From assembly GCA_010093705.1 (NCBI GenBank), contig MU006111.1, forward strand, positions 62,001 through 126,000: a stretch of DNA of 64,000 nucleotides. Direction: 5' to 3'. Of the stretch, positions 45,688 through 57,622 are shown piece after piece. Position numbers and translations under genes: made by a program. The notes beneath the pieces are model-generated. The model was given only the letters and a program-made list of their open reading frames with translations, was not told the DNA's origin and did no database searches. Each line of letters starts with the position of its first letter. Positions within the stretch are counted from its first letter, which is position 1. This DNA comes from Patellaria atrata CBS 101060 (taxonomy: Eukaryota > Ascomycota > Dothideomycetes > Patellariales > Patellariaceae).

Positions 45688-47486
45688 ATGGCTGACTCTC
45701 AAAAGCACAAGATCTACATAGACGAAGCTGAAGGGATCGACGAGACCACTCAAGATGGCTCTGAAAGCAAACCATACAAATCTCTCCAATTCGCATACGT
45801 GCAGCATGAAGCAGATGCAGAATATCTCGTCCGTAAGACAGCTCCTGTAGACCCTCCAGAGGCTACCGAGGTCTCTGCCCCACCGGAATGGCAGCCTGCC
45901 CCCAAATCCGGTTTGAAGAAAGCGGCCAACTATGCGGCATCGTTGAAGAAGAAAGCCGCAAGAGCGGAGGCGGACGCAGCTAAGAAGAAGCAAGAGGACC
46001 AAGCAAGAGCAAAGATCTTTGAGGAGGCCAAAAAGGTGGGCATCGAGGAGGACTCAAGTTTACCTAAGGCGATCAAGATCAGGTTGGACGAGAAGGATCC
46101 CGAAAAGATCAAGCTGCGGAAAGGGGCAGATGATCAAGAACGCGGGACAAGAGTCAAGGTGTTTGGTCGGGTACATCGTGAAAGGAAACAGAAGGATGTG
46201 GTGTTCATCACGCTACGCGATGGTTACGGATTCATGCAGTGCGTTCTTACGGGGCAATTGATCAAAACGTACGATATCCTCACCCTGGCACGCGAGACGT
46301 CAATTGAGCTATATGGTGAATTGTATGAGGTCCCACCTGGAGCACACGCACCGGAAAACCGTGAACTTCACGTAGACTATTTTGTCATTCACGAAGGGTG
46401 GAAAGCGGCTGGAGGTGACGAAGCGATAACAAACAGAATATCAAAAGATACAGACCACAGCATTCTTATGGATATGCGTCACCTTACTCTCCGTGGGGAC
46501 GTTGCTTCCTCAGTGCTATTTGTCCGCGATGCGGTAGAATTCGCTTTCCATCAGACCTACAGAGAGACCAAATTACGGAAGGTTAGCCCGCCCGCTCTAG
46601 TCCAGACTCAGGTTGAAGGTGGTGCTACGCTTTTTAAGTTCGATTACTACGGTCAGGACGCATTCCTAACTCAATCGTCACAACTCTACCTCGAAACCTG
46701 CCTTCCATCCATGGGCGACGTCTACTGTATCGAGAAGTCCTTCCGCGCGGAAAAGTCTCTAACTCGACGCCATCTCTCCGAATACACCCATGTCGAAGCT
46801 GAACTCGACTTCATCACCTTCTCAGATCTCCTCGATCACCTCGAACACGTCATGTGTCGCGTCCTTGAGATTACCCTCGCAGACCCCATCATCGCCGGCT
46901 ACATCAAGGAGCTCAACCCAGAGTTCAAGATGCCAGAACGCCCCTTCAAGCGCATGAAATACACTGATGCCATCGAATGGCTCAACGAACACGATATTCT
47001 CAACGAGGAGGGCAAGCCGCATGCTTTCGGTGATGACATTGCCGAGGCAGCTGAGCGCAAGATGACCGATATTATCAACCGTCCCATTTTCCTAACGCAC
47101 TTCCCCGTCGAGATTAAGGCATTTTACATGCCCAAGGACAAGGATGACTCGCGACTTACCGAGAGTGTTGATTGCTTGATGCCAGGTGTGGGTGAGATTG
47201 TTGGTGGAAGTATGAGGATATACAAGTATGATGAGTTGATGGCAGCTTTCAAACGTGAAGGGCTGGATCCGGCACCGTATTATTGGTATACGGACCAGAG
47301 GAAGTGAGTACTCTCAGACGTGTACTTCGATTGGATTCGGGTTGCTAACAGATGAACAGGTATGGTAGCTCTCCTCATGGCGGTTATGGTCTCGGTCTCG
47401 AGCGTTTTCTCGCTTGGTTGTGCAAGCAACATACCGTCAGGGACTGTTGCTTGTATCCGAGATATATGGGTCGTTGCACGCCATGA
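45688..47486 (+). CDS. DED81: Asparaginyl-tRNA synthetase, cytoplasmic
   Basis: Exons 45688-47303 and 47360-47486 (56-nt intron) give 580 aa. The N-terminal extension ([20 protein letters not shown]) is the eukaryotic AsnRS-specific domain, followed by a Lys/Ala-rich coiled region (residues about 90-125). An OB-fold anticodon-binding domain follows ([19 protein letters not shown]). The class II catalytic core has motif 2 ([21 protein letters not shown]) and motif 3 ([10 protein letters not shown]), the last in exon 2. It charges tRNA-Asn with Asn. AspRS would lack this N-terminus. I use the ATG at 45688, because the longer frame begins at TTG. Confidence 0.96.
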
Positions 47487-49326
47487 GTCTCTTTTTCGAA
47501 GTCTCATGTCTCCTCAAAGTTCTGCTTTGTCTCCAGCGAGTGTTTTCTCCACCAAGCTGTCTCAATCGGGCAGCATCTTTCTGTTGCACTTATACTTGAT
47601 GTCTTCAAAGAAAATAGATCTTCAACTCGGGAGTGTTGTTGTAGCATGCTTCAATAAATCGCTCAAATGAATGTTCAAATCTCAATCTATCGGACATACC
47701 CAACATACGTGTCCTTCAATCACTCTCTTCGCCCCGTTCATCGTCCCCGCGTCCATTTACCTTGCTCAGGCGTGACACGCAGCTCCATTATCTCCCAGCG
47801 CTACCTCCCTTACCCGAACTTTCCCCATCAGGATTTTCTAGAAAAATGAGGGTGGCTGGGACCAAGTCGCGTTCAAACCTGAAACAATAGATACGCATGA
47901 CAATAGACGTGAGTCAGCCATTGAAGGGGTGGATAGGGAACCCCATCTACCAAAAGTCACGAGACTTGAGGGATGCAGGCACGGAAGGTAGGGCCTATGG
48001 GTTAGCGATGACGTTGTCAGTTGGGAAAGGCGAGGAAGGGTCACGCTCTTCGTAGGGTAACTGGGTTGTGCATTGGGACTTGGATTGTTAGCATAGTACT
48101 AACGAAAGCATTCCCAGAATTTATAGCATCCCCGTCGGTTATAATGATGACGACCGCTTTTTCCATTTGGATATGAGGATGCGTCAAGGAAGATAATGTT
48201 ATAGGAATAGTTTTTGGGCAGCTTTGATATTGGCTCTAGGGAGCAGAGAGTGTAGGGTGGGAGGAAAATGCTTCCTTTTGTACAGGAATAACGGGATGGA
48301 GAGACGGTCGTAGAAACTCGTAGCTAGGTTGGGAAAAAGCCTCTATGAGAGGTTGCAGGAACGAGATGAATGGAAATGGGTATGCTAAAGGGAAGTTTTA
48401 TTAGTCAGCCAGACAGGATCGAATGTCACATGTCACATCACTGAACCGGCAAGCTGAAATCATTTTCAAGACATTCTCATTCTTATCTCCATCTACCCTA
48501 TCCGGTCGCCAGCAAAATCAGAGAGAGAAAGATATGGAGCAAACACAAGCTAGAAGGGCAGAAAAGCTCAGAGGGGAGAGAAACCTAAGCCTAGGAATTT
48601 CTCGTTGGGTGATCGCAAATTGGTAGTTATGAAGTAGAAGACCTGATACTGTACTTAAGTAGACCAAAGCAACGCGACCAAAGATGACCCAACTCTTCGG
48701 TAAAGATCAAGTAAAGCAGAAAATCAGAAAGAAAGCAAGACCACACGATGGAATGATGGTGGTCGATGCGAGATACCGCCCTCTATGCTCCATTAACTTC
48801 ACCGTTTCGCCTGATCGCCATGTGCTATGCTGGAAGGAAAATATAGGGGCAGTTGGAAACGCCGAAGACAAAATATTATGCAAGCTGGGAGGATAGTTGT
48901 TACAATGGGGGGAAGCGTGCATGAAAAATGGCGAGAGGAAGGACTAACTGAGCCTTCTGATAGGGTTGTGTATCGTGAGTTGCAATGAGATGGGTTTCGA
49001 AAGTGACGGAGCCTGATATGAAGAGACTCTAAAGATTCAATGTTACTGTTCTTTCTCGTCGGCGATTCGGAGAAAGGACGAGCAGGGATGAAGAGTATCG
49101 AAGATAAGGTGGAAAAAATTGACAGAGAAGCTCTTTAGAATGATGAATAGATGGACAGAAGTGGCATGCGATAGAAGTGGCATGCGATGCGTTAATCCGT
49201 AATGAGCGCATGCTATCTGTCGATATTGATGGTCGGCTATTTGATGACGAAAGCCTGGTCGATCCAAGATTGTAAATTAGGAAAGGCGAACAGCTGGCCA
49301 GCAGCTGGCTTGGATGTAGAGATAAA
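47487..49326. other. Convergent intergenic region, about 1.84 kb (largest gap)
   Basis: It lies between the 3' ends of DED81 and RCO1. Small frames on both strands (47362-47849, 48423-48922, 49029-49267) show no conserved protein features. A perfect tandem 16-bp duplication sits at 49157-49188 and a TACTGTA heptamer at 48647. Long 3' untranslated regions or a non-coding transcript could occupy part of it; I have no evidence for either. Confidence 0.5.
49157..49188. repeat. Perfect tandem duplication of a 16-bp unit
   Basis: The unit AGAAGTGGCATGCGAT occurs twice without a gap or mismatch. It probably arose by slippage and is recent, since both copies are identical. Confidence 0.9.
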
Positions 49327-52300
49327 TTAGTTATTTAGCATCTTGGCAATATTGGCTTGAAGTAGTTCAAGAAATGCTCGTTTCTCGGGAGTAAGGCCTT
49401 CGGGAACAGCCTTATCATTCTCATTCTCGAGAGCGGAAAGAGCATCGATGACAGAGGGAGGAGCTTCGGCCTGCATACCGTATTAGTACTGACCGAAATA
49501 CCAAGCGGACGAAAAATAAGGAAGTACTCACAATTGTGGCGGAAACGAGAGTATCGACTTCGCCAGTATGAGCGGCAATTTCTGCATCCATTCCAGCTAA
49601 CTGAACCATGTTGAGAGCTGCTTGTTTAGCGCGGAGGCTGCCGGGAGCAGTCGTGATATTCGATCCAGTAGCTGCATTTGAGAGTCGACGCTTCTTAGTA
49701 GATGGACCAGCTTCGGTTTCTGCGTCTTCTCGAGACCTCTTAGTAGATGGACCAGCTTCGACTTCTTCGTCCTCTCGAGACCTCTTATTGTTAGCACGGC
49801 GCGCAGCCAGAGCCGCTTGGGCGGCAGCTTTGGCAGCCATTGCAGCTTCGATTTCCATATTGTCTCTGTAAGACGGTTTGTTAGCTATATACCAGTCTGA
49901 CGGTAGGATTTTATTGATAGAGAAGAAACATACCGGTGGACCTTTTCGATGAAGTTGAGGACGATACCTCTAGCAGGCATCCTATAGACAATTCCAGCGG
50001 CCTCGTCATCATTGTAAAACCCACGCTCATCAGGAGTCTCAACGAGATCATCGTCCCAATCATCGTAGATTTCGATGTTGCCATCGTTGCGGAAGCCGCG
50101 AGGGCAAGCGACATCTACATGATTAGGGTCTCGGAAGTTGCGCACCTTGTGAGCTCGAACTGGAATGCTGTCGAAAACGTCGCCGTAGACACGCTTGTGT
50201 TCGATATGACGAGGACATCTCCACTTCCATCGCGTGCCTGAATGGTCGTCACGCCATGGGCGGCATGCTAGTGGGGGGTCAAGACAATCGTAATGGAATT
50301 TTGCAGCGCAGTAATCGCATGGAATGATGGGACGACGAGGAAAATCTGGTCCACGGTCGTCCTCAACGTTCTTGTTACAATTACTGCAAAGGATAAAGTT
50401 GCCTTCAGAATCCACGAGCTTGGTGTGGTCGTCATCATAGGTCCTTTCAGTTTTGTTTCGGCTACGAGGAAGTTAGTCAAACTGTCGTAATTGCAATAAA
50501 TGCACAAATGGTAAACTGACAGGTGTTTCATTTCGGTGGGTTTCAAATACTCGCCGTCTGGGCCTGTAATGACGCCTTCAAAGCAGTCGCGAGTAGACTG
50601 ATCAAGTTGAAAGACAAGTGGGTTAGTCGTCTCTAGACTCTTGTTCAGAGCAGCAAAAAGTGTAAAATTCTTCCTAGGGGGTGTTTTCAACTTTTCCTTT
50701 TCCTTCTCTTGTTTATCGTTCTTCTTCGGTCTATCATTTGCCTTGCGTAAACCCTGGCATCTGTAGCAAAAGAACTCATCAGGGAGGGTGTGATGATTCA
50801 TAGGAGGATCATAGCAGGTATAGTGAAAGGTAAAATCACAACCGTCACAGCAAACCAGAAAACCATCGCCGGAACATGAATAGCAACGATCTTCGTTCTG
50901 TGAATTCAAGGTTAGCGAAGACAAAGACTTGGATGAGTTTAAACCATGAAGTTTGATGAAAAGTCTGGGGGTTGCTTGACGAGTTGGGAGTATCATGGAG
51001 AAGGCGTAGAAAAGATGAGAACATGCGGCAATATTGATGGGAAGAAGTTTTGTTTTTGAAGGGTTTGGTTTGGGGGCGGAAAGCGGGAAAATTAGAGTCG
51101 ATTACTCACGTTATTGTTGTCAGAAATGCCGACCGTTGTGTTATACCTACGCTCCATGCTTGGAGGAACACCAGCAACCATAATTCGGGGCTTTGGCTGT
51201 GCGGCCTTTTGTGGTCTATAATTCAGCATTTGCATTAGCTCCAGTCCTTCAGACCAAAAAGTCGCTAGTTTCACAAATCTGCTTTCCCCTTAGAAACAGG
51301 GCGACCAACCGGGAGAGCTGGGTCCATGTGAAACAACCCGAGGGTAACACGCGTGTGAATAGATACAGGAACATAACGATCAAAAAGCGATAGAAAGCGG
51401 AAAATAAAAGAGGGAGTGGGAAGGGTAACTCACGACATCTTCGTTCGAGATTTGGCCTTCTGACGCCTTGTGGGACGAGCGTCATTCGAAGGACCCGCAT
51501 GCGAAGGACCAGCATTTGAGGGACCAGCGCTGGAAGCGGGACGGGAATCGAGAGAATCACCACTATCTTGAGAAGCACCGCCGTTGACTGGAGTAGTGGG
51601 TCGAGAAGGGGTGGCCGATAGATCCGGGACATCGGAAAGAGGTGAAACGGAAGCGTTGGCATCGCTGGGAACTGGTTGTGTTCTAAGGGCACTTGAAGAC
51701 TTGGGAGGAACTGCAGGTGCACCTTGCACTGGATTGCTGTTCACAGCAGCTTGTTTTCCAAGAACCCTTGCGGACTTGGGAATCGGAAAAGGACCTTTGG
51801 CGGAATTCCCGTTGACAACAGGTTGTTTTCCAAGAGCTTTAGCTGATGGTGGACGTGGAGCAGAATAGGGTGGCGGTGGGATTTCGTTGCGGATATCGCT
51901 TTCAGGAAAGGTGTCATCAAACTTCCTGGTGTTGTTCTTCTTGTACTCGTCACGCAACTTGTCGAGTGCGGCTTCTTCATCATCATCTACGTCTGCGCGA
52001 AGACGCTTATTCGACTGATGGTTTGAAGACCTAGCTGCAGATGATTGACGTGAGTTGCGGGTACTGGTAGGTGGGTCATCAGCTGGTGCCGTAACAGGAC
52101 TGACACCATCGCCTTCTAATCCATCTGGAGGGTTATCGAGAATTGATTGATCGGGGTCGCTAAGAGAGTCTTCCTCGGACTCAAAGGCTGTAGCACGAGG
52201 AGCTGGCCGGTCAGGCTCTCCAGATGGGCCGGACTCAATCTCAGGGCCGGTCCCTAACTGTGGAGAAGCTGGAGGTGGTAAAGTAGGCTCAAGCGGTGGG

Positions 52301-53601
52301 AGAGGTGGAGGTGGTGAATCGTGCGCATCGAGCTTGAAGGTTGATCTAGGAGCGGCTGATTTACGAGTCTTTTTAGCTCGAGTAGTGACAGGCGCCTGAG
52401 CTGGACCTGCAGCTTGATCATCGCCGCCATAAGCATTCCTTCGCGTGCTAACCATTTTGTGGGTTTCGGTAGCAGAATGTCTTGAAGGGTAAGGGACTTG
52501 TGCTTGTTCGGAAGAAGTAAGGCTGGGTGAAGATCGATTTGAAGCTTTGTGAGTGAGAATGAGCTTTTGCGGAAGAGAGCGAGATGTTCGAGAAGAAAAG
52601 TTTGAAGGAGGAGCAGGAACGGATTTAGAGTGAGAGTTTGAAATGTCGGTGGCCGGTCTCGCTAAAGGCGTTATCGTGGTGGGTGTTGCTATTATTGACG
52701 CTTTTGATGGTGAATGTGGAGATGTTACAGAGCCCTCAGCACTAGCTGTGACAGAGGACGAATTCCTCCTTACCGAACCATGTGACGCTCGCACACGTCT
52801 TCGAGCTTTCTTCAATCTTTTTTGAAACGCTTCTCGCTGATGCTCGGTGAGCGTTCTACCGACTATGGATTGCAGTAAGCCTGCCAGCGCTTGATCCTTT
52901 GCGCTCTCCTCGTACATGTACTTCAGTGCTTCACCAAGCTCAGCATCTCCATTCGATCTCGCACGCCTATCTGCTTCAGTCACGATCGCGAGAAGCATTT
53001 TCCGACTGACGGGCGATGGGACCACTGATGGAGCTGATGTTGCTTGCACATTCGCTTCCAGCTTGTGAGGCGTGGTGGGGCGCGTTGTCGCAGCGACGGA
53101 ATTTTGCTTCGCAGCTGTGCCTTTCGCAGAACGAGAATGCGACTTCGGCGCTTTAGGCACGTAGTCATCATCATCTTCTCCTTCTCCTCTCCGTGTAGGC
53201 GGTAGTTCTGGTATGGGATCCTCCAGTCTCCGCGACTGAGACCTTCGGTTCTCGATGGGAGGCGTAGGTTCAGGAGTCCCCACCACATCATGCATAGCGA
53301 CAAAACCTCCATTTTTTATCATCGTCGGCCTTCGGTGTGCTTCACTCTTGAGTTTGGCCTTGAGTTTATTGCTTGGGAGTGCGCCCAAGGGTGCCATATT
53401 CTCCACGACGCCCCCTCGTTCGAAGCCATGATCTTCGAAGCTGGGTACCGGGTTTCTCAACGGCGGTTCCATCCACGTATCAAGTGAGGTCTGTCCACGC
53501 TCTTTCTTCACATCATTCGGAGGTGCTGGTGACTCTGCATTGTTTCGGACGAACGGGCTCGACGTGCGACTCGACTTGCGGGTAGGCCTGATCGAAGGCA
53601 T
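49327..53601 (-). CDS. RCO1: Rco1-type PHD-finger subunit of the Rpd3S histone deacetylase complex
   Basis: Exons 53601-51434, 51215-51110, 50897-50521, 50461-49934, 49865-49532 and 49470-49327 give 1218 aa. The first 750 residues are disordered, Ser/Pro-rich and contain Lys/Arg patches. PHD1 starts near 763 (CYSCSGDGFLVCCDGCD, complete C4HC3), then LFAALNKSLETTNPLVFQL links to PHD2 near 905 (CSNCNKNVEDD, PCDYCAAKFHYDC), the Rco1 two-PHD arrangement. PHD1 with the Eaf3 chromodomain lets Rpd3S bind nucleosomes methylated on H3K36 and deacetylate gene bodies. The C-terminus has an Ala-rich helix and a duplicated 15-residue unit (RSREDEEVEAGPSTK / RSREDAETEAGPSTK). Introns 1 and 2 are long (218 and 212 nt). 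The start is the ATG at 53601. Confidence 0.9.
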
Positions 53602-54476
53602 TTCGCGGGCGGTTGCCACTGACCGTGATTCTGAGCAGACTTTAGCTAACGAGACACCCTGGAAGGGTTTAAAGTACTCTACAGTGTATTCCACCAGCTT
53701 CCAAGACGTGTTGGCGTAGATTCGGGGTGATTGTCGCGTCCTGGACTGTGTGTTTGATAGAGTGTTGGGAGAATGGAGGCTCGAGATAATTTGAGTAGCG
53801 AGAATCCGCTCCGCACCTCAACGAGCCTCCTGATCTCACATATATGCAACGCCTAGAAGACCAAGAACACGGGTTTTATCACCTCACTTGTTTGTCGTCG
53901 GTCTTCTGTTCATCTACTTTTGACTTCTCATCAAAAGATCGATGGCTTCAAACGTCAGTTGTCCTGTTTGACATGAGTATACCGGAAAAGGGGATCTCCG
54001 GATCGAGGGGTAAGTATGGGACGCCGGTTGGGGGTAACTTTCATATCACGAAAGTCGAAGGTATGCTTTGAGTAAAGCTGACTCTCTAGAGCAATCTTTG
54101 GGGCATTTATTTGAATGCAAAGCGGTGCCTGCACTTGGGATCCTGTGACCGGGATGCCCAACCCCTGAGTCATCCCAACAGTGGAGGCTGCTTGATCTAG
54201 GTAATAAAGGCTTCTATCCCACAGGAGATATGAGAAAACATTGGGTCAAGATAATGCTCTATCGCTGCTGCATGCAAATGTTTCGATTTGAGGTTTTGTC
54301 TATCTGTTTCTGCCATTCAGTCCCCCGTCGACTAGAAAGCCAACCAGTCCCTTTGTGAATCTCGCCATTCAGAAGGAACCATATGCCATGGTCACAGTAG
54401 ACCTGCAGTGACCAAATGATGAGAAATATCAACACCGTCTTCAATAAAACGGGTAAGAAAGGCCCTTAGCGTGACT
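53602..54476. other. Intergenic region between RCO1 and EBP1-like gene
   Basis: These 875 bp contain the RCO1 promoter and the 3' flank of the EBP1-like gene. Small frames only; nothing recognised. Confidence 0.5.
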
Positions 54477-55958
54477 TCATTCTTCATCGCTGCTCTCTTC
54501 TTCATCGTCGTCCTCTTCCTCCTCAGCCTTCTTAGCGGCCTTCTTCTTCTTCTTCTTATTCTTGTTCTTCGACGCGGAAGCCTTGCCGAGCGGCTGTTCA
54601 AGTATCTTCAGGATTTCCTCGTCCGTAATCTTCTTGTCGGTCTCGTACTTGCTGACGTCAAGAGTTGGAGGTTGGGCCAAGCGTGTCATACCGTTTTTCG
54701 TGATCGCTGCGAGAATCAGCCACGAATACAACGTTTGACTGTGGGAAGGTCAGTTCGTTAGTTACTCACCAACTGTGGTGAATAGTCTCCCAACAGGCTC
54801 GTTGTCCTTATCGCCAACGACTTCGTACTGCCTCAACACGTTTCCACGGACACATTCGACAACACCGACTTTTGCCGCCCGCTCATCTTCCAGTTGTCGA
54901 AGGCTGAAGGGGAATGTGGCAAATTTCTTGACGATCTCTGAAAGTAGTGCTCGAGAACTCGGTCGTTTAAGACCATAGGTTGTGTTCGTCCGTCGGTGCA
55001 GAGTTGGCCTATTGCTTAGAGTCTTTACCTTACCAGTTCCTAAACTTACACCAGTTTCTACGCCCCAGGCCTCACCGACTTCAGCTAGTCCTTCTCCCTT
55101 GACGCCCTCACCTGGTGCGAGGATGATCTTCTTCTTACCCTCGATGTCATTACGCTCGAAAAGCCAGCAGGTGGTGCTCTCAACAATATTGCAGTCATAG
55201 CTTTTTACAACCTTTTCAAGTAATTGGGTGATCTTCGCTTGAGAGTACGGTTTCTGAGCAGCAGCTTTCTTCTTCTCTTCTTCCGTTCCAGTTACCACAA
55301 GTCCGGGGGGGAGCATGAGTCTCAACAACAGCTCATTGGTATAGTACGTAGCAAGAATAAGGTCTGCTTCGCGGCCAGAGACTTTGTCGCCCGCGCCAAC
55401 AACGATTGAGTCGCACACAATGGAGCAAAAGCCATCGATTTGGGCTCCGAGCTGGATCTTTACTACTTCATTCTTCTTGAGCACAGTCTTTGCCTCCTCT
55501 GCATCTGTCTTTAACGGAGTGTAGGGCGTAATGTATGAGCTAGGAGAGACGGTGACGGGATGTCCAGAACCTTTAGAGATCTTCTTCCCTTTGTACACCT
55601 TGGCAACCTCAGCTTCGAGCAGCTTGTCGCCCTTTTCGCATATTTCGACGATGTTTGCGCCTTCAGTACATAATTCTAGTCACAGTTTAGCATGGTATTC
55701 CTTCGCTGTTGTGGGATAACGGAGGTCATTGATGGTCACGTACTAGCGACGGCCTCGAGGACTTTCTGAGAGATCTGAGCCGCGGTCTTGTACTTGGTTA
55801 AGGTATCGGGGTTGTTAAGGCTATAGTCTGGAACAGAATCAGTCTCGTTGCTATGTTCAATGTCTAATTGAAGGCACGCGCTCAATCCAAGCAGAACTAG
55901 AGCTTGCCGGGTGGAAATGATGCTACGCGGACTTACCGATAACTGCTTCTTCCGCCAT
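54477..55958 (-). CDS. EBP1/PA2G4-like proliferation-associated protein (inactive methionine-aminopeptidase fold)
   Basis: Exons 55958-55937 (22 nt), 55827-55744, 55675-54770 and 54706-54477 give 413 aa. MAEEAVIDYSLNNPDTLTKY, then AQISQKVLEAVAKLCTEG and ANIVEICEKGDKLL match the N-terminus of EBP1/PA2G4 and S. pombe curved-DNA-binding protein. The body has the pita-bread fold, but a complete set of catalytic metal ligands is not seen, as expected for this non-peptidase branch. The C-terminus is a Lys-rich run (KNKNKKKKKKAAKK) followed by an acidic EEEEDDDEEESSDEE tail, which suits ribosome or RNA binding. Relatives bind ribosomes near the exit tunnel and act in growth control. Intron 3 has two acceptors; TCGCAG at 54707 keeps the frame. 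Confidence 0.93.
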
Positions 55959-56374
55959 ATTGAAGTGGACAAAGTGCTCAGTAGCAGAATAGGATCAAAT
56001 GCGGAGTTTCTGGGATTGAATGCTCGAGGACCCTCCAGTGATGTTTTTGGTTTTGAGAATGTGAGACCCCGCCGTGCCCCTCTTCCTCGCTTGTCCTCTC
56101 ACCTCATGCAACTTCTGGCAGATGATTTACTGTATTGGAACTTTACAAGTACACTTCACAAATCCCCCGGGGTAATCAATTAAGTCAAAGAGGATGACCT
56201 TGAGCATGTGCTAACCATCTGTCTTCAGTTATGAGACAAGAGGATATCTATGTCCCAGCAGCTCGCCGTTCGGAGTATATTAGCAGCTCTCTTCCCACCC
56301 AATCTCTGTGAAGCTCTCGTCACCATTTACCATTCCTCATTGCTCGTCTAAATCTCGAATATATAATAACCACT
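55959..56374. promoter_or_regulatory. Divergent region between EBP1-like and EEP genes
   Basis: These 416 bp separate two outward-facing start codons. No motif recognised. Confidence 0.4.
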
Positions 56375-57256
56375 ATGCGTGCTCCTACTTCTCCGCTCCC
56401 CATCCGCCTGTACACCCACAACATCCGTTACGCGACCTCATCCCCTTTCCCAGGCGAAGAGCCCTGGCCAACACGCCTACCCCGTCTCCTCTCTTCCATC
56501 CGCTTTCACACAAGCTCTACACCGAACCCTCTCGTCTTTCTGCAAGAAGTTCTCCATAACCAGCTCCTTGACCTGCTCTCCGGTCTCAATGCTTCCTTAC
56601 CCCCCACTCAACCGGCCTGGGCCTATATCGGTGTCGGGCGCGACGACGGTGCCACCAAGGGGGAGTATTCCCCGATATTTTACCAGCCGGCAATCTGGTC
56701 TGTGATTTCGTTCCGTACGGTATGGTTGTCTCAGACCCCTGATATCCCTAGCAAGGGATGGGATGCGGCCAGCATACGGATCGTAACAGTGGGCGCGTTC
56801 AAGCATAGGGAGAGCGGACGTGAAGTCGTAGCGCTAAGTACGCATCTTGACGATCAGGGCGAGGTTTCGCGCTACGAGTCCGCGCGCGTCCTTCGGGAAA
56901 TCGTGGAGGAAGAGGGCTTAGATGTTGAAGGACGAATCACTAGGCCCGTTGTTTTGGCGGGAGACTTCAATAGCGAGGTTGATGGGAGAGCATACGGTGT
57001 GTTGAGCGCCGACGTAAGTCCGGTGGTGGATGTGAAGTCTTTCCTCAAGGAAGGAGGAGGTATCATGTATGGGCATGAGAACACCTTTACTGGTTTTCAA
57101 GACGAAGACCTCAAGAGGATTGATTTCCTTTGGGTAGGGCCAAAGAAAGGCGAAGGTTGGAAGGGGAGCGCGTACGCAGTTTTGGATAATCAGTTTGATG
57201 ATGGAGTGTATCTAAGTGATCACAGACCAGTGGTGGGAGACCTTGTTTTAGCTTGA
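56375..57256 (+). CDS. Endonuclease/exonuclease/phosphatase family protein
   Basis: A single exon gives 293 aa. It contains the EEP catalytic motifs in order: THNIRY (N-site), FLQEV (metal-binding Glu), GRDDG followed by SPIFYQP, STHLDD, AGDFNSE (Asp-His-Asn type) and SDHRPVVGDL (final catalytic His). This group cuts phosphodiester or phosphate bonds in nucleic acids, lipids or inositol phosphates; the substrate cannot be read off the sequence. There is no signal peptide or membrane helix. The length is typical of fungal proteins of this group, which are often intronless. GC-rich codons are used more than in neighbouring genes. Confidence 0.93.
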   Translation: MRAPTSPLPIRLYTHNIRYATSSPFPGEEPWPTRLPRLLSSIRFHTSSTPNPLVFLQEVLHNQLLDLLSGLNASLPPTQPAWAYIGVGRDDGATKGEYSPIFYQPAIWSVISFRTVWLSQTPDIPSKGWDAASIRIVTVGAFKHRESGREVVALSTHLDDQGEVSRYESARVLREIVEEEGLDVEGRITRPVVLAGDFNSEVDGRAYGVLSADVSPVVDVKSFLKEGGGIMYGHENTFTGFQDEDLKRIDFLWVGPKKGEGWKGSAYAVLDNQFDDGVYLSDHRPVVGDLVLA

Positions 57257-57622
57257 CCATTAGATGTAAATGTTCAAAATTATACATAGAAAAGAAATAT
57301 TCATTGATCGACGGAAACGCGAATTCGTAATGTGATGAGAGCAATACTCAGTAATCTGTATGACTATTGTTCAGGATTCATCCCATATTCCCCAATGGCA
57401 AAAACACCTCGATACCCTTTCCAGGCAACTTCACCCGTATCTACCCAACGTCAACCGTCAACCGAACTAAGAAAACGGATATCCACCCAGATGCAATTCT
57501 TACAATGCGGGGACTCTGAAGATCCCTTTCCTTAAAACGCCCATTATATGCCAGAGCATCCTGAATCCAGGCAGATAAGAAATGTTCTTTAATGTACAAC
57601 AAGATCGGAGATCGCGAGACAC
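57257..57622. other. Convergent intergenic region
   Basis: These 366 bp lie between the 3' ends of the EEP gene and SNF5. Nothing recognised. Confidence 0.5.

Noticed and set aside
45688-47486. Aspartyl-tRNA synthetase as an alternative call
   Set aside because: The N-terminal extension and motif-3 context match eukaryotic asparaginyl-tRNA synthetases.
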